Of a stretch of 64,000 bases of DNA, positions 36,200-45,101 are shown in pieces. The notes below the pieces were generated by a model, which was not told the origin of the DNA, did not search any database, and saw only the letters and a list, made by a program, of their open reading frames with translations. Origin of the DNA: Glycomyces terrestris (lineage in GTDB: Bacteria; Actinomycetota; Actinomycetes; Mycobacteriales; Micromonosporaceae). The stretch's first letter is position 1; each line of letters opens with the position of its first letter. Where the stretch lies: the NCBI RefSeq assembly GCF_003933745.1, contig NZ_RSEB01000007.1:186001-250000 (forward strand), written 5' to 3'. Position numbers and translations under genes: made by a program.

Positions 36200-37534
36200 G
36201 GGCGCGAACGCGTCCGCGAGCGGGCCCGACGCGACCCGTTCGGCCCCCCACACGTCCGCGATCGAGGCGCCGGTGCGGTGCGCGCGCGCGGCGGCCGCGG
36301 CCCGCTCCAGGCGCACGACGCCGTGCGGGAGTTCGATCTCCACGAGTCCGAGCCGGTGCTCGTTGGCGTGGTCGACGATCGCGGCGACCGCGTCCGGTCC
36401 CGGTTCGGCGGCCGCGGGGACGTCGATGCGGTAGGGGACGCGGGGGTCGGGTGCGGGCGCGGCGGTGAAGCGGACGCGGGGTTCGCCACCGAACGCCTCG
36501 AGGAGGAGCCGGGCGTCGAACGCCGGGTCGTCGAGCGGGGCGTGGCGGCCGGTCTCGGGTGCGGGCCAGTCGCCGGTGAGGGTGACGCGCACGTCGCGCC
36601 TGGAGCCGGTGAGGATCGCGTCGACGCAGGTCTCGGCGCCGGGCCCGGCGGGGACGGTCACGTCGGCGAGGGGGGTGCCCCAGCTGCGGTTGGCCCTGGG
36701 GCGCTTGAGGTCGAGTTCGGGGACGCGGTCGGCGATCCGGGGCCGGCGGTAGGCCTTGGCGAGGTCGCCGCGGGCGGCGATCTGGCGCGGGCCGAGGTGC
36801 CACGCGGACGACTCGTGGTCGGGCACGAAGAGGGCGCCGGCCTGGTGGAGGCGGTAGCCGAAGACGGTGTCGGAGCCGAGGGGCAGGTCGGCGTCCATGC
36901 CGCCGGCGGCGTCGAAGAGGCTGCGGTGCACGGAGAACGAGGCGCCGACGAGGACGCGGAAGGCCCGGTGGTCGGCGTCGCGCAGGCCGCCGGTGGCGTC
37001 GATGATCTGCTCGATCCACTGCGGTTCGGACCGGTCGAACAGGGTCGCGGCCTTGCCGGCGCGGACGGCCTCGTACACGTCGAGGGGGTCGAGGTCGCCG
37101 GGCCGGTAGTCCACGAACCGCTTGTGGCCCAGCACGGCGAGGTAGTCGGCGGCGTGGTGCCAGGACAGCTGGGAGGCGACGTGGTCGTCGAAGACGAGCA
37201 TGTCGGCGTCGAGGCGGAGCACGACGTCGCCGTCGCTCTGGGCGACGCCGGAGTTCGTGGCGTGCGCCGAGGCCCAGCCGCCGGCGAGCGGGGCCGCGAT
37301 GCGGGTCGACTCGGGCCGCAGGTCCGGGAGGCGCAGCGGCGGGGTGGAGCCGTCGTCGACGACGACGACCTCCATGAGGTGCGCCGGGTACGTCTGGGCC
37401 GCGAGGGACGCGAGCGTGACGTCGAGCTTGTCCTGGTGCCCGTGCGCCGGGACGACGACGCTCACGCGCAGCGCGGGCTCCCCGCCGGGCCTGGTCAGCG
37501 GGCCGTAGTCGTTGCGGCGGAGGACGGCGTCCAC
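36113..37534 (-). CDS. GT2-family glycosyltransferase (paralogue of the next gene)
   Basis: The protein has 473 residues, starting at GTG. The GT-A core shows VSVVVPAHGHQDKLDVTLAS, VVVDDGSTPPLRLPDLRPE, GVAQSDGDVVLRLDADM, and a later GSDTVFGYRLHQAG with SSAWHLGPRQ, equivalent to the catalytic-loop region. Residues 300-440 form a second, unidentified domain. It begins 7 bases after the stop of a close paralogue, from which it differs mainly in the C-terminal half. The 3' end overlaps the convergent glycosyltransferase gene by 87 bases. Confidence 0.85.
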   Translation of the reverse strand: MDAVLRRNDYGPLTRPGGEPALRVSVVVPAHGHQDKLDVTLASLAAQTYPAHLMEVVVVDDGSTPPLRLPDLRPESTRIAAPLAGGWASAHATNSGVAQSDGDVVLRLDADMLVFDDHVASQLSWHHAADYLAVLGHKRFVDYRPGDLDPLDVYEAVRAGKAATLFDRSEPQWIEQIIDATGGLRDADHRAFRVLVGASFSVHRSLFDAAGGMDADLPLGSDTVFGYRLHQAGALFVPDHESSAWHLGPRQIAARGDLAKAYRRPRIADRVPELDLKRPRANRSWGTPLADVTVPAGPGAETCVDAILTGSRRDVRVTLTGDWPAPETGRHAPLDDPAFDARLLLEAFGGEPRVRFTAAPAPDPRVPYRIDVPAAAEPGPDAVAAIVDHANEHRLGLVEIELPHGVVRLERAAAAARAHRTGASIADVWGAERVASGPLADAFAPSAARDAGGGREAGPGGLLRRAVRRGLGR

Positions 37535-37541
37535 GGCGCTC

Positions 37542-39041
37542 CTAGCGTTTGAGGAGGGCGCGCAGGCGGGCGCGCTGGCGGGCGTTGAAGTACTTGCGGA
37601 CGAGGCGGCGCGCGAAGTCGGCGGGCGGCGGGTTGAACACGGTCCCTTCGGGTTCGGTGGCGGCGAGGCCCTCGAACACGGTGGCGCCCCAGATGCCGGC
37701 GACGACCTGGTCGAGGCCGGTGCCGCCGACGATGTGGCGGGCGCGCGCGAACGCGGCGGTCCGCTCCAGGCGCGCGGGCGGGCCGCCCGGGATCGCGGCG
37801 GTGACGAGGCCGGCGTCGACGCGCTCCATGAGCTTGAGCATCCGGCCGAGGCTGTCGGCGCGCAGCGGCACCGGCCGGGGGAGCAGGAACCGGTAGGGGA
37901 CGGCCGGGTCGGGCTCGGGGGCCTTCTCGGCGATCCGGACCCGGGACTCGTGGCCGTACAGCTCCTCGACCAGGCGCAGCTGGGCGCCGTCGCCGGCGAG
38001 GATCGACGCCCGGTCGTGCGGGGCGGGGCCGCGGCCGGTGACGAGGGTGACGCGGACGTCGCCGTCGGGGCCGCCGAGGACGGGCGCGACCGCGGCGTCC
38101 ACGTCGGCGACGTTCGCGTCGCCGATCTCGACGACCATGTCCACCAGGGGGACCCGCCAGGCGCGGGGCGCGGCCGTGCGGCGCCAGCCGTGGAGGGGGA
38201 CGCGCTGGGCGATGTAGGGGACGCGCTGGCGGCGGCCCTCCTCCTCCTTCTCCTGCATCTGCGGGATGCCGAGGTGCCAGGCGGAGGAGGTCGTCTCGGG
38301 GACGAACACGGCGCCGGCCTGCGAGAGCCGGTACGCGAACTCGGTGTCGCTGCCGAGGCGCAGGTCGGTGTCGAGGCCGCCGACGGTCTTGAAGAAGTCG
38401 CGGTGGAGGGACCCGGTGGCGCCGATGAACACCCGGTAGTTCGAGTGGTGGTGCGCGGTGAGGCCGTCGGTGTCGTCGATGACCTTCTCGATCCAGTGCG
38501 GGGTCGAGTCCTCGATCGCGAACAGGGCCGCGCCCTCGCCGACGAGGATCTTCTCGTGCACCTGCTCGGGGGTCAGGCGGCCCGGCTCCCACGCGATGAA
38601 CCGCTTGTGGCCCAGGACGGCCAGGTAGTCGGCGGTGTGGTGCCAGCGCAGCTGGGCCTCGACGTGGTCGCGGTAGGCGACCATGTCGGAGTCGAGGCGC
38701 AGGATCACCTGGCCGTCGGCGTGGGCGACGCCGGTGTTGACGCCGTGCGCGGACCCCCACGAGTCGGGGGTGGTGGTGACGAGGCGGGTGTGCTCGGGGC
38801 GGAGCTCGGGCAGGCGCAGGGGCGGCGTGGAATTGTCGTCGACGACGACGACCTCCATGAGGTCCGCGGGGTACGTCTGGGCGGCGAGGGCGGCGAGGGT
38901 GAGGTCGAGCTTCTCCTGCGCGCCGTAAGCTGGGATGACGACGCTCACCGCGAGACTCGGCTTCCAGGTGGCCGCCGTCGGCGGGTGCAGGGCCCTATAG
39001 TCGTTGCGGACGATGCGCGGGCGTTTCGGTGAGTCGTTCAT
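37542..39041 (-). CDS. GT2-family glycosyltransferase
   Basis: The protein has 499 residues. It parallels the 36113-37534 product block by block: RNDYRALHPP near the start, VSVVIPAYGAQEKLDLTLA, VVVDDNSTPPLRLPELRPE, VILRLDSDM, DYLAVLGHKRFI, GSDTEFAYRLSQAG and SSAWHLGIPQ. The C-terminus is basic (VRKYFNARQRARLRALLKR). The two genes form one minus-strand unit that probably arose by tandem duplication. It is divergent from the GT2-GT4 fusion gene (163-bp gap). Confidence 0.88.
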   Translation of the reverse strand: MNDSPKRPRIVRNDYRALHPPTAATWKPSLAVSVVIPAYGAQEKLDLTLAALAAQTYPADLMEVVVVDDNSTPPLRLPELRPEHTRLVTTTPDSWGSAHGVNTGVAHADGQVILRLDSDMVAYRDHVEAQLRWHHTADYLAVLGHKRFIAWEPGRLTPEQVHEKILVGEGAALFAIEDSTPHWIEKVIDDTDGLTAHHHSNYRVFIGATGSLHRDFFKTVGGLDTDLRLGSDTEFAYRLSQAGAVFVPETTSSAWHLGIPQMQEKEEEGRRQRVPYIAQRVPLHGWRRTAAPRAWRVPLVDMVVEIGDANVADVDAAVAPVLGGPDGDVRVTLVTGRGPAPHDRASILAGDGAQLRLVEELYGHESRVRIAEKAPEPDPAVPYRFLLPRPVPLRADSLGRMLKLMERVDAGLVTAAIPGGPPARLERTAAFARARHIVGGTGLDQVVAGIWGATVFEGLAATEPEGTVFNPPPADFARRLVRKYFNARQRARLRALLKR

Positions 39042-39204
39042 TTCGCGCCCACGATATCCCGGGAGCGGAGGCGGACCTTGACCGGCTTCCCAGTTCAACA
39101 TCTGTTTACGCAGGTGAGGGTGTCCGTTCGCATGCAATTCAACTTCCGAGCCATTGGGCACGCGAGGATCTGGGCTGAATGCGACGCAGAGATGAACGGA
39201 CGAG

Positions 39205-41670
39205 ATGACCCCAGCTGACGAGGGCTCGCGATATCCGGCCCGCCTGATCGACGACCAGTTGGCGCAGTCGAAGGCCCGCCGGAGGGGCTCGCTCGTGTCC
39301 ACCGCGCTGCGCACCCGCTCGCCCGGGGGCCGGTGGCTGCTCGCGGCGGCGGCGACCCGCTCGCTGACGCTGCCGCAGCTCATCGATGCCGCCCGGGAGG
39401 GGCGGCGGGTCGACGCGGACCCGGCGGCGCTGTGCGACCTGGCCCGCGTGGTCGGCCTCCAGTTCGGGACCGAGGAGGACCGGCGGGACGCGCTCGCGCT
39501 GTTCGACCTCGCCCTGGCGATCGGGGGCCCGAAGCGGGTGCCGGTCCGGGCCGCGGCGGTGCACGCGCAGCTCGCGTACGCCGCGGGCGACCTCGACCGG
39601 GTGCGGCGGCTGCTGCGGCGGTACCGGCAGCTGCCGGCACTCGAGCGGGACGCGCTCCTGGCCGACCTCGGGCATCCGGACGCGGGCGGCGACGAGCGGG
39701 CGTGGGCCGGGCGGCTCGCGGCCCTGTGCCGGCAGCCGGAGCTGCGCCTCGACCCGGACGCGTCGCTGCCGTGGTTCGACCGGCTCCGCGGCGGCGCCGC
39801 CCCCGCGAGCGTGGACGGCCCGAAGGTCTCGGTCGTCATGACCGCGTACCGGCCCGGGCCGGCGCTGCTCACCGCGGTCCGGTCGGTCCTAGAGGGCACG
39901 TGGGCGAACCTGGAGGTCCTCGTCGTCGACGACGCCTCCGGGCCCGAGTACGGCGACGTCTTCGACGCCGCGGCCGCGCTGGACGACCGGGTGCGGATCC
40001 TCCGGCAGGCCGAGAACGGCGGGACGTTCGCGGCCCGGAACACCGCGTTCGACGCGGCCGCGGGCGAGTTCGTGACCGGCCTGGACTCCGACGACTGGGC
40101 GGCGCCGCGGCGCCTCGAGCGGTCGGTCGCGCCGCTCCTGGCCGACCCGGGCCTCCAGCTGACGTACGGCGAGGCGTTCCTGTTCAACGAGGACCTCACC
40201 GCGACCCGGCCCGGCCGGGTCCTCACGACCGCGTCGACCGCGTCGATGACGTTCCGGCGCGGCGCCCTCGACCGGCTCGGCTACTACGACGAGATCCGCA
40301 AGGGCGCCGACACCGAGTTCCTCCAGCGGTTCTCGGCCGCGTACGGTGAGGCGGCCGTGCGGCGGCTCGCGGGCACGTGGGACACGGTCATGCGCCAGGC
40401 CCCCGGGTCGCTGTCCCGGGAGGAGTTCGGGCCCGGCTGGAAGCACCCGTCGCGGCGCGCCTACCAGTCCTCGTACCCGCTGTGGCACCGGCAGATCGCG
40501 GCCGGCGAGGCCGACCCGTACCTGCCGCGCCGGCCCGTGCGGCGCCCGTTCTGGGCCCCGTACCACGCGGCCGTCGCCCGCGCCGAGCAGCGCACTCGCC
40601 GCTTCGACGTCGTGTTCTGCCTCGACTGGCGGCCCTTCGGGGGCCCGCAGAAGTCGACGATCGAGGAGGTCAAGGCGCTGCGCGCCGCGGGCCTGTCGGT
40701 CGCGGTCATGCACCTGGAGTCGTGGCGGCACATGACGACCGAGGACCGGCCGATGTGCGAGCCGATCCAGCGGATGGTGAACGACGGAGCGGTCGAGCAG
40801 GTCCTCCCCACCGACGACGTCGAGTGCCGCCTCCTGGTGCTGCGCTACCCGCCGATCCTCCAGTTCCGGTCCGGGGAGCGGTCCGCGGTCCGCCCGGAGC
40901 GGATGGTCGTCCTCGCGAACCAGGCCCCGGCCGAGCGCGACGGCTCCGACGTCCGCTACGACCCCGACGGCTGCCACGCGAACGCCGCCGACATGTTCGG
41001 GACCGAGCCCCTGTGGGTGCCGCAGGGCCCGCAGGTCCGCGAGGCGCTCGCCGGGCTCACCGCGGGGCCCCTCGCCGACTTCGACATGCCCGGCATCATC
41101 GACACCGCCGACCTCCACCCCGCCCGCACCGGGTTCCGCTCCAAGCTCCCCGTCGTCGGCCGCCACTCCCGCGACGACCGCACGAAGTGGCCGACCGCCG
41201 CCGACCTCCCGCTCGTGTACCCCGGCGACGGCCGCTGGGACGTGCGCGTCATGGGCGGCGTCAAGTCGGTCGCCGAGATCACCGGCGCGCCCGCGCCCGC
41301 CGAGTGGACCTGCTACGGCTTCAACGAGACCGACGTGGACTCGTTCCTGTACCAGCTCGACTTCTGGATCTACTTCCCGCACCCGCGCCAGTACGAGGCG
41401 TTCGGCCGCGCCGTCCTGGAGGCCCTCGCCGCCGGGTGCGTGACCGTGCTCCCGCCCCGGTTCGAACCGGTCTTCGGCGACGCGGCCCTGTACTGCGAGC
41501 CCGCCGAGGTGATCCCATTGGTGGACGGCCTGTACGCCGACCCCGAGCGCTTCCTGGCCCGCAGCGCCCTCGCCCAGCAGCGGGTGCGCGAGCGGTTCAG
41601 CCACGACTCCTACCGGGCGCTCGTGGCCGGCCTGCTGGCCGGCAGCCCCCTGAACCGCACCGCCGCCTGA
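39205..41670 (+). CDS. two-domain glycosyltransferase (GT2 followed by GT4-like)
   Basis: The protein has 821 residues. Residues 1-205 are helical, with TPR-like character (ALALFDLALAIGGPKRVPV, AAAVHAQLAYAAGDLDRVRR). Residues of about 210-440 are a GT-A domain (VSVVMTAYRPGPALLTAVRS, VLVVDDASGP, TGLDSDDWAAPRRL). Residues of about 470-821 look GT-B: a first half with VVFCLDWRPFGGPQKSTIEE, and a second with YQLDFWIYFPHPRQYEAFGRAVLEALAAG, where the Glu matches the GT4 nucleotide-sugar site. Two linked sugar transfers in wall-polymer assembly are plausible. It heads the plus-strand operon 39205-44995. Confidence 0.85.
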   Translation: MTPADEGSRYPARLIDDQLAQSKARRRGSLVSTALRTRSPGGRWLLAAAATRSLTLPQLIDAAREGRRVDADPAALCDLARVVGLQFGTEEDRRDALALFDLALAIGGPKRVPVRAAAVHAQLAYAAGDLDRVRRLLRRYRQLPALERDALLADLGHPDAGGDERAWAGRLAALCRQPELRLDPDASLPWFDRLRGGAAPASVDGPKVSVVMTAYRPGPALLTAVRSVLEGTWANLEVLVVDDASGPEYGDVFDAAAALDDRVRILRQAENGGTFAARNTAFDAAAGEFVTGLDSDDWAAPRRLERSVAPLLADPGLQLTYGEAFLFNEDLTATRPGRVLTTASTASMTFRRGALDRLGYYDEIRKGADTEFLQRFSAAYGEAAVRRLAGTWDTVMRQAPGSLSREEFGPGWKHPSRRAYQSSYPLWHRQIAAGEADPYLPRRPVRRPFWAPYHAAVARAEQRTRRFDVVFCLDWRPFGGPQKSTIEEVKALRAAGLSVAVMHLESWRHMTTEDRPMCEPIQRMVNDGAVEQVLPTDDVECRLLVLRYPPILQFRSGERSAVRPERMVVLANQAPAERDGSDVRYDPDGCHANAADMFGTEPLWVPQGPQVREALAGLTAGPLADFDMPGIIDTADLHPARTGFRSKLPVVGRHSRDDRTKWPTAADLPLVYPGDGRWDVRVMGGVKSVAEITGAPAPAEWTCYGFNETDVDSFLYQLDFWIYFPHPRQYEAFGRAVLEALAAGCVTVLPPRFEPVFGDAALYCEPAEVIPLVDGLYADPERFLARSALAQQRVRERFSHDSYRALVAGLLAGSPLNRTAA

Positions 41671-41687
41671 CCGGAAAGCCGACTCCG

Positions 41688-42020
41688 ATGAAGCAACTGC
41701 TCAAAGCCGTCCACCGCCGCCTCGGCCGGCCCGCGCCCGCCCGCCTCGCGGCCGCCGCCGCCGTCCTCGCCGCCGCCGCGCTCGCGGCCGTCGCCCTCCT
41801 CGGCCCCGAACGCCTCGTGTGGGCCGTGTCATTCGCGATGAGCCTCATCACGCTCGGGGCGCTGGCGCTCGTGTGGCAGGAGGCCCGCCGCGCCCGCCAG
41901 GAGGCCCGCGCCTCCGCCGAGCGCGCCGAGGTCACCTACCGGCGCATCCTGGCCGCGTTCGAGGTCGAGCGCCTGGCCGCGGAGCGCCGCCACGCCCGCG
42001 GCGGCGACCGCGCGGCCTGA
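41688..42020 (+). CDS. small membrane protein with coiled-coil tail
   Basis: The protein has 110 residues. After a basic start two hydrophobic stretches follow (Ala-rich AAAAVLAAAALAAVALLG and LVWAVSFAMSLITLGALALVW), then an Arg/Glu/Ala-rich amphipathic helix (ARRARQEARASAERAEVTYR) predicted to form a coiled coil in the cytoplasm. It lies 17 bases after the fusion glycosyltransferase. Function unknown; possibly a chaperone or organiser of the membrane glycosyltransferases. Confidence 0.6.
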   Translation: MKQLLKAVHRRLGRPAPARLAAAAAVLAAAALAAVALLGPERLVWAVSFAMSLITLGALALVWQEARRARQEARASAERAEVTYRRILAAFEVERLAAERRHARGGDRAA

Positions 42021-42152
42021 GCCCGGGCCGACGCGCGCGCACCCGCGCCCCGCTCTCCGATCGGCCGTGATCTGCCCGGAAACACCGGGCGGTAGTATTG
42101 GCGCGCCATCGACATGCCGCTCAGCAACCACCGTTCCGGGAGGGCCGCCCCC

Positions 42153-43016
42153 ATGGAGGAGCCGATCATTCAGGCTCGTGACCTCGGGATCTGCTTCGCG
42201 AAAGGCAAGCAGAAGAAAGGCCGGGTCAAGGACCTGTTCGTGCGGCGCGCCGCCAACAAGAAGGGCGCCCAAGCGCAGGACTTCTGGCCGCTGCGCCACG
42301 TCAACTTCGACATCTTCCCCGGCGACGCCGTCGGCATCATCGGCCGCAACGGCACCGGCAAGTCCACGCTGCTGCGCCTGATCACCGGGGTCCTCATCCC
42401 CGACGAGGGGTACGTGCGCCGCGAAGGCCGCGTCGCCCCGCTCATCGCCCTGTCCGCCGGGTTCTCCGGCGAGCTCACCGGCCGCGAGAACGTCAACCTG
42501 GTGGCCGCCCTCCACGGCATGACCACCAAGGAGATCAAGAACAAGTTCGACGAGATCGTCGAGTTCTCCGAGCTCGAGGACTTCATCGACACGCCCGTCA
42601 AGTACTACTCCTCGGGCATGAAGGTCCGCCTCGGCTTCGGCGTCATCACGCAGCTGCCGCACCCGATCCTCCTGGTCGACGAGGCCCTCGCCGTCGGCGA
42701 CGCCGCGTTCAAGCGCAAGTGCCAGCAGGTCATCGCCGGGCTCCTCAAGGAGGGCCGGACCCTCGTGTTCGTCTCCCACTCCGAAGGCGACCTGAAGAAG
42801 TACTGCGAGCGCGGCATCTTCCTCGACGCCGGCACGCTCGTCACCGACGGCACCGTGCAGGAGGCCCTCGACTCCTACAAGGAGGCCGAGAAGCGCGACG
42901 CCGACCGCAAGGCCCGGAAGAAGGCCGCCGCCGAGGCCGCCGCCAAGAAGGCCGCCGAGGCCGCCGCGAACCCGGCCCCCGCCCTGATCCCGGGAGCGGC
43001 CGGGGCCGCCCAGTGA
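42153..43016 (+). CDS. Wzt/TagH-like ABC transporter ATPase
   Basis: The protein has 287 residues. It has IIGRNGTGKSTLLRLI (Walker A), YYSSGMKVRLGFG in place of a canonical LSGGQ signature, and HPILLVDEALAVGDAAFKRKC (Walker B), the hallmark set of O-antigen and teichoic-acid exporter ATPases. A long insertion of about 25 basic residues lies before the Walker A strand. The C-terminus is a Lys/Ala repeat tail. No permease gene is adjacent, so the partner must be elsewhere. It is coupled by GTGA to the next gene. Confidence 0.88.
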   Translation: MEEPIIQARDLGICFAKGKQKKGRVKDLFVRRAANKKGAQAQDFWPLRHVNFDIFPGDAVGIIGRNGTGKSTLLRLITGVLIPDEGYVRREGRVAPLIALSAGFSGELTGRENVNLVAALHGMTTKEIKNKFDEIVEFSELEDFIDTPVKYYSSGMKVRLGFGVITQLPHPILLVDEALAVGDAAFKRKCQQVIAGLLKEGRTLVFVSHSEGDLKKYCERGIFLDAGTLVTDGTVQEALDSYKEAEKRDADRKARKKAAAEAAAKKAAEAAANPAPALIPGAAGAAQ

Positions 43017-44995
43017 GCCGAGCCGTCATCCTGCCGGCGCCGGGCGGATTCGCCGAGATCGACGAGGACCGCACCGTCCTCGACCGGCTCATCGGGCAGA
43101 TCCGCGACGCCGGCTGCGACGACGTCACCGTCCTCACCAGGCCCGGCACCGACCGGCCCGTCAAGGCGACCCAGGTCGTGTCGGCCGACGCCGACGCCGA
43201 CCTCGCCCACCTCGGGGAGCTCGCGTTCGCGCAGGACGGGCACCTGTTCGTCGCCTGCGCAGACCTCGTCGCCTCCCAGACCACGGTCGCGGCCGTCCTC
43301 TCCGACTCCTCGCGCCGCTCCGGCGTCCTCGTCGGCGCCGACGACCCGTCCGCGGCCCCCGTCCAGGTCGACCGCGGCCTGGTCACCGGGCCCGGGCCGG
43401 GCCCGACCCGCCTCGGCGGCCTCGCGAAGGTCTCCGCGGCCCACCTCGCCAGACTCGAGCGGCACTGGCCGCGACGCAGCGACGGGGACGCCTTCGAGGG
43501 CGTCCTCGCCGCGCTCCACGCCCGCGCCGTCCCCGTGCACGCCTACCGCACCGGCGGCCTCGAGCACCGCCAGGTCGCCACCGCCGACGAGGCCCGCGAG
43601 GTCATCGCCGCGTTCGAGGCCGTCGACATGGACGCGTGGCGGTTGAAGCACGCCGTCAAGCACGACGACGACCTCTTCGCGACCTACGCGGTCTCCACGT
43701 GGTCCCCGAAGGTCGTCAAGCTCGCCGCGCGCCTCGGCTGGACCCCGACCCCGATCACGTGGGTGTCGATCGTCCTCGCCGTCGGCGCCGCCGCAATCTT
43801 CACCACCGGCTGGTCGCCGTGGTACCTCGCGGCCGCCGCCCTCATGTACCTCAGCTTCGTGTTCGACTGCGTCGACGGCCAGCTCGCGCGCTACACCCAG
43901 AACTTCTCGCCGTTCGGCGGCTGGCTCGACATGATGGCCGACCGGTCGAAGGAGTTCCTGCTGTACGCCGGCCTCGCCGCCGGCGCCGTCGCGGGCGGCG
44001 CGCCCGCCCCCGCCGCGTGGGGCCTCGCGATCGCGGCCCTCGTCGTCCAGGCCGTGCGGCACACTGCGGACGCCTGGTACGGGGTCCTGCTCGACACCGC
44101 CGTCGTCCGCCAGGCCCGCCGCCGCGAGTCCGCGCCGCCCGCCGGGCGCGCCGCGCACCTCGGCGAGCGCCTCGCCACCGCGTCCGAGCAGGTCATCGGC
44201 GCCCACCGCTCGCCCCTGTACTGGGCGAAGCGCACCATCGTCGCGCCCGTCGGCGAGCGCTGGCTGCTCCTGGCCGTCGCGGCCGCCGCGTTCGGGCCGC
44301 AGGCCGCGCTCACCGCGCTCCTCGCCTGGCAGCTCCTCGCCCTCGGCTACACCACGGCCGGGCGCACCCTCCGGTCGTTCGCGGCCCGCACCGCCGCCCT
44401 GCGCCGCCCGGACCGGGCCGCGCACCGCGACGACGGGCCCCTCGGCCGGCTCGTGCCCCGCACCCGCCTGCGCGGCGACATGGCGCCGTTCGCGGCGACC
44501 GCCGCCGCGGTCCTCGCCGCGGGGGGCGCGGTCCTCGCGGCCGCGCTCGGCGCCGCGCCGTGGATCGTGTTCGGGCTCGCCGGGCTCGCGCTCGTCCTCG
44601 CCGGCGCGGTCGCCCGCACCGACCACGAGGGCATCCTCGACTGGTACATCCCGGCCGGGCTCCGCGCCGTCGAGCTCGGGAGCGTGTGCGCGGCCGGGAT
44701 CGCCGCCGCCGTCTCGTGGCCGGTCCTGTTCCTGCTCCTGACCGTCATCGCCCTGTACTTCTACGACCTCGCCGTGAGCCTCGACAAGGCCGCGTCCCCG
44801 GTGGCGCGCCGCGACCTCGGCCTCGGCTGGCCCGCCCGCAGCCTCATCGCGATCGGCGCGGCCGCCGCCGCCGTCGCGACCTCCCCCGCGGTCGCCACTG
44901 CGGTCTACGCGCTGCTCGCGGTGTACGTCGCGGCCGTGTTCATCGGCGCGGTCGCGGCCGGGACGATCCGCGCCTCCCGCACCGCCGCCGCCTGA
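43013..44995 (+). CDS. CDP-alcohol phosphatidyltransferase fused to a nucleotidyltransferase-like domain
   Basis: The protein has 660 residues. Residues 1-200 resemble a sugar-phosphate nucleotidyltransferase fold, but AVILPAPGGFAE lacks the usual Gly-rich, Arg-containing signature, so activity is doubtful. Residues of about 240-400 hold the CDP-alcohol phosphotransferase site: DCVDGQLARYTQNFSPFGGW, then LDMMADR, which keeps all Asp and Gly of the D-x2-DG-x2-AR-x8-G-x3-D-x3-D motif. About ten membrane segments follow, a C-terminal region that matches actinobacterial DUF5941 proteins as I recall them. A role in making a lipid-linked polyol or inositol phosphate for the cluster's polymer is inferred. 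Confidence 0.82.
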   Translation: MSRAVILPAPGGFAEIDEDRTVLDRLIGQIRDAGCDDVTVLTRPGTDRPVKATQVVSADADADLAHLGELAFAQDGHLFVACADLVASQTTVAAVLSDSSRRSGVLVGADDPSAAPVQVDRGLVTGPGPGPTRLGGLAKVSAAHLARLERHWPRRSDGDAFEGVLAALHARAVPVHAYRTGGLEHRQVATADEAREVIAAFEAVDMDAWRLKHAVKHDDDLFATYAVSTWSPKVVKLAARLGWTPTPITWVSIVLAVGAAAIFTTGWSPWYLAAAALMYLSFVFDCVDGQLARYTQNFSPFGGWLDMMADRSKEFLLYAGLAAGAVAGGAPAPAAWGLAIAALVVQAVRHTADAWYGVLLDTAVVRQARRRESAPPAGRAAHLGERLATASEQVIGAHRSPLYWAKRTIVAPVGERWLLLAVAAAAFGPQAALTALLAWQLLALGYTTAGRTLRSFAARTAALRRPDRAAHRDDGPLGRLVPRTRLRGDMAPFAATAAAVLAAGGAVLAAALGAAPWIVFGLAGLALVLAGAVARTDHEGILDWYIPAGLRAVELGSVCAAGIAAAVSWPVLFLLLTVIALYFYDLAVSLDKAASPVARRDLGLGWPARSLIAIGAAAAAVATSPAVATAVYALLAVYVAAVFIGAVAAGTIRASRTAAA

Positions 44996-45022
44996 CGCGC
45001 GGGCCCTCGCGCGCGATCCCCT

Positions 45023-45101
45023 TTGACAGTCAAGCGAACTCGTTCGCATTACATGCCCCGACAGGCGAGCGGTCCTGGCCGCCCGCGACTAAGGTGTACG
45101 T
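45023..45101 (+). promoter_or_regulatory. candidate promoter of the 45102 gene
   Basis: A consensus -35 TTGACA at 45023-45028 is followed after 18 bases by CATTAC. The surrounding 45020-45060 is AT-richer than the flanks, and AAGG lies about 8 bases before the GTG start. Confidence 0.4.
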
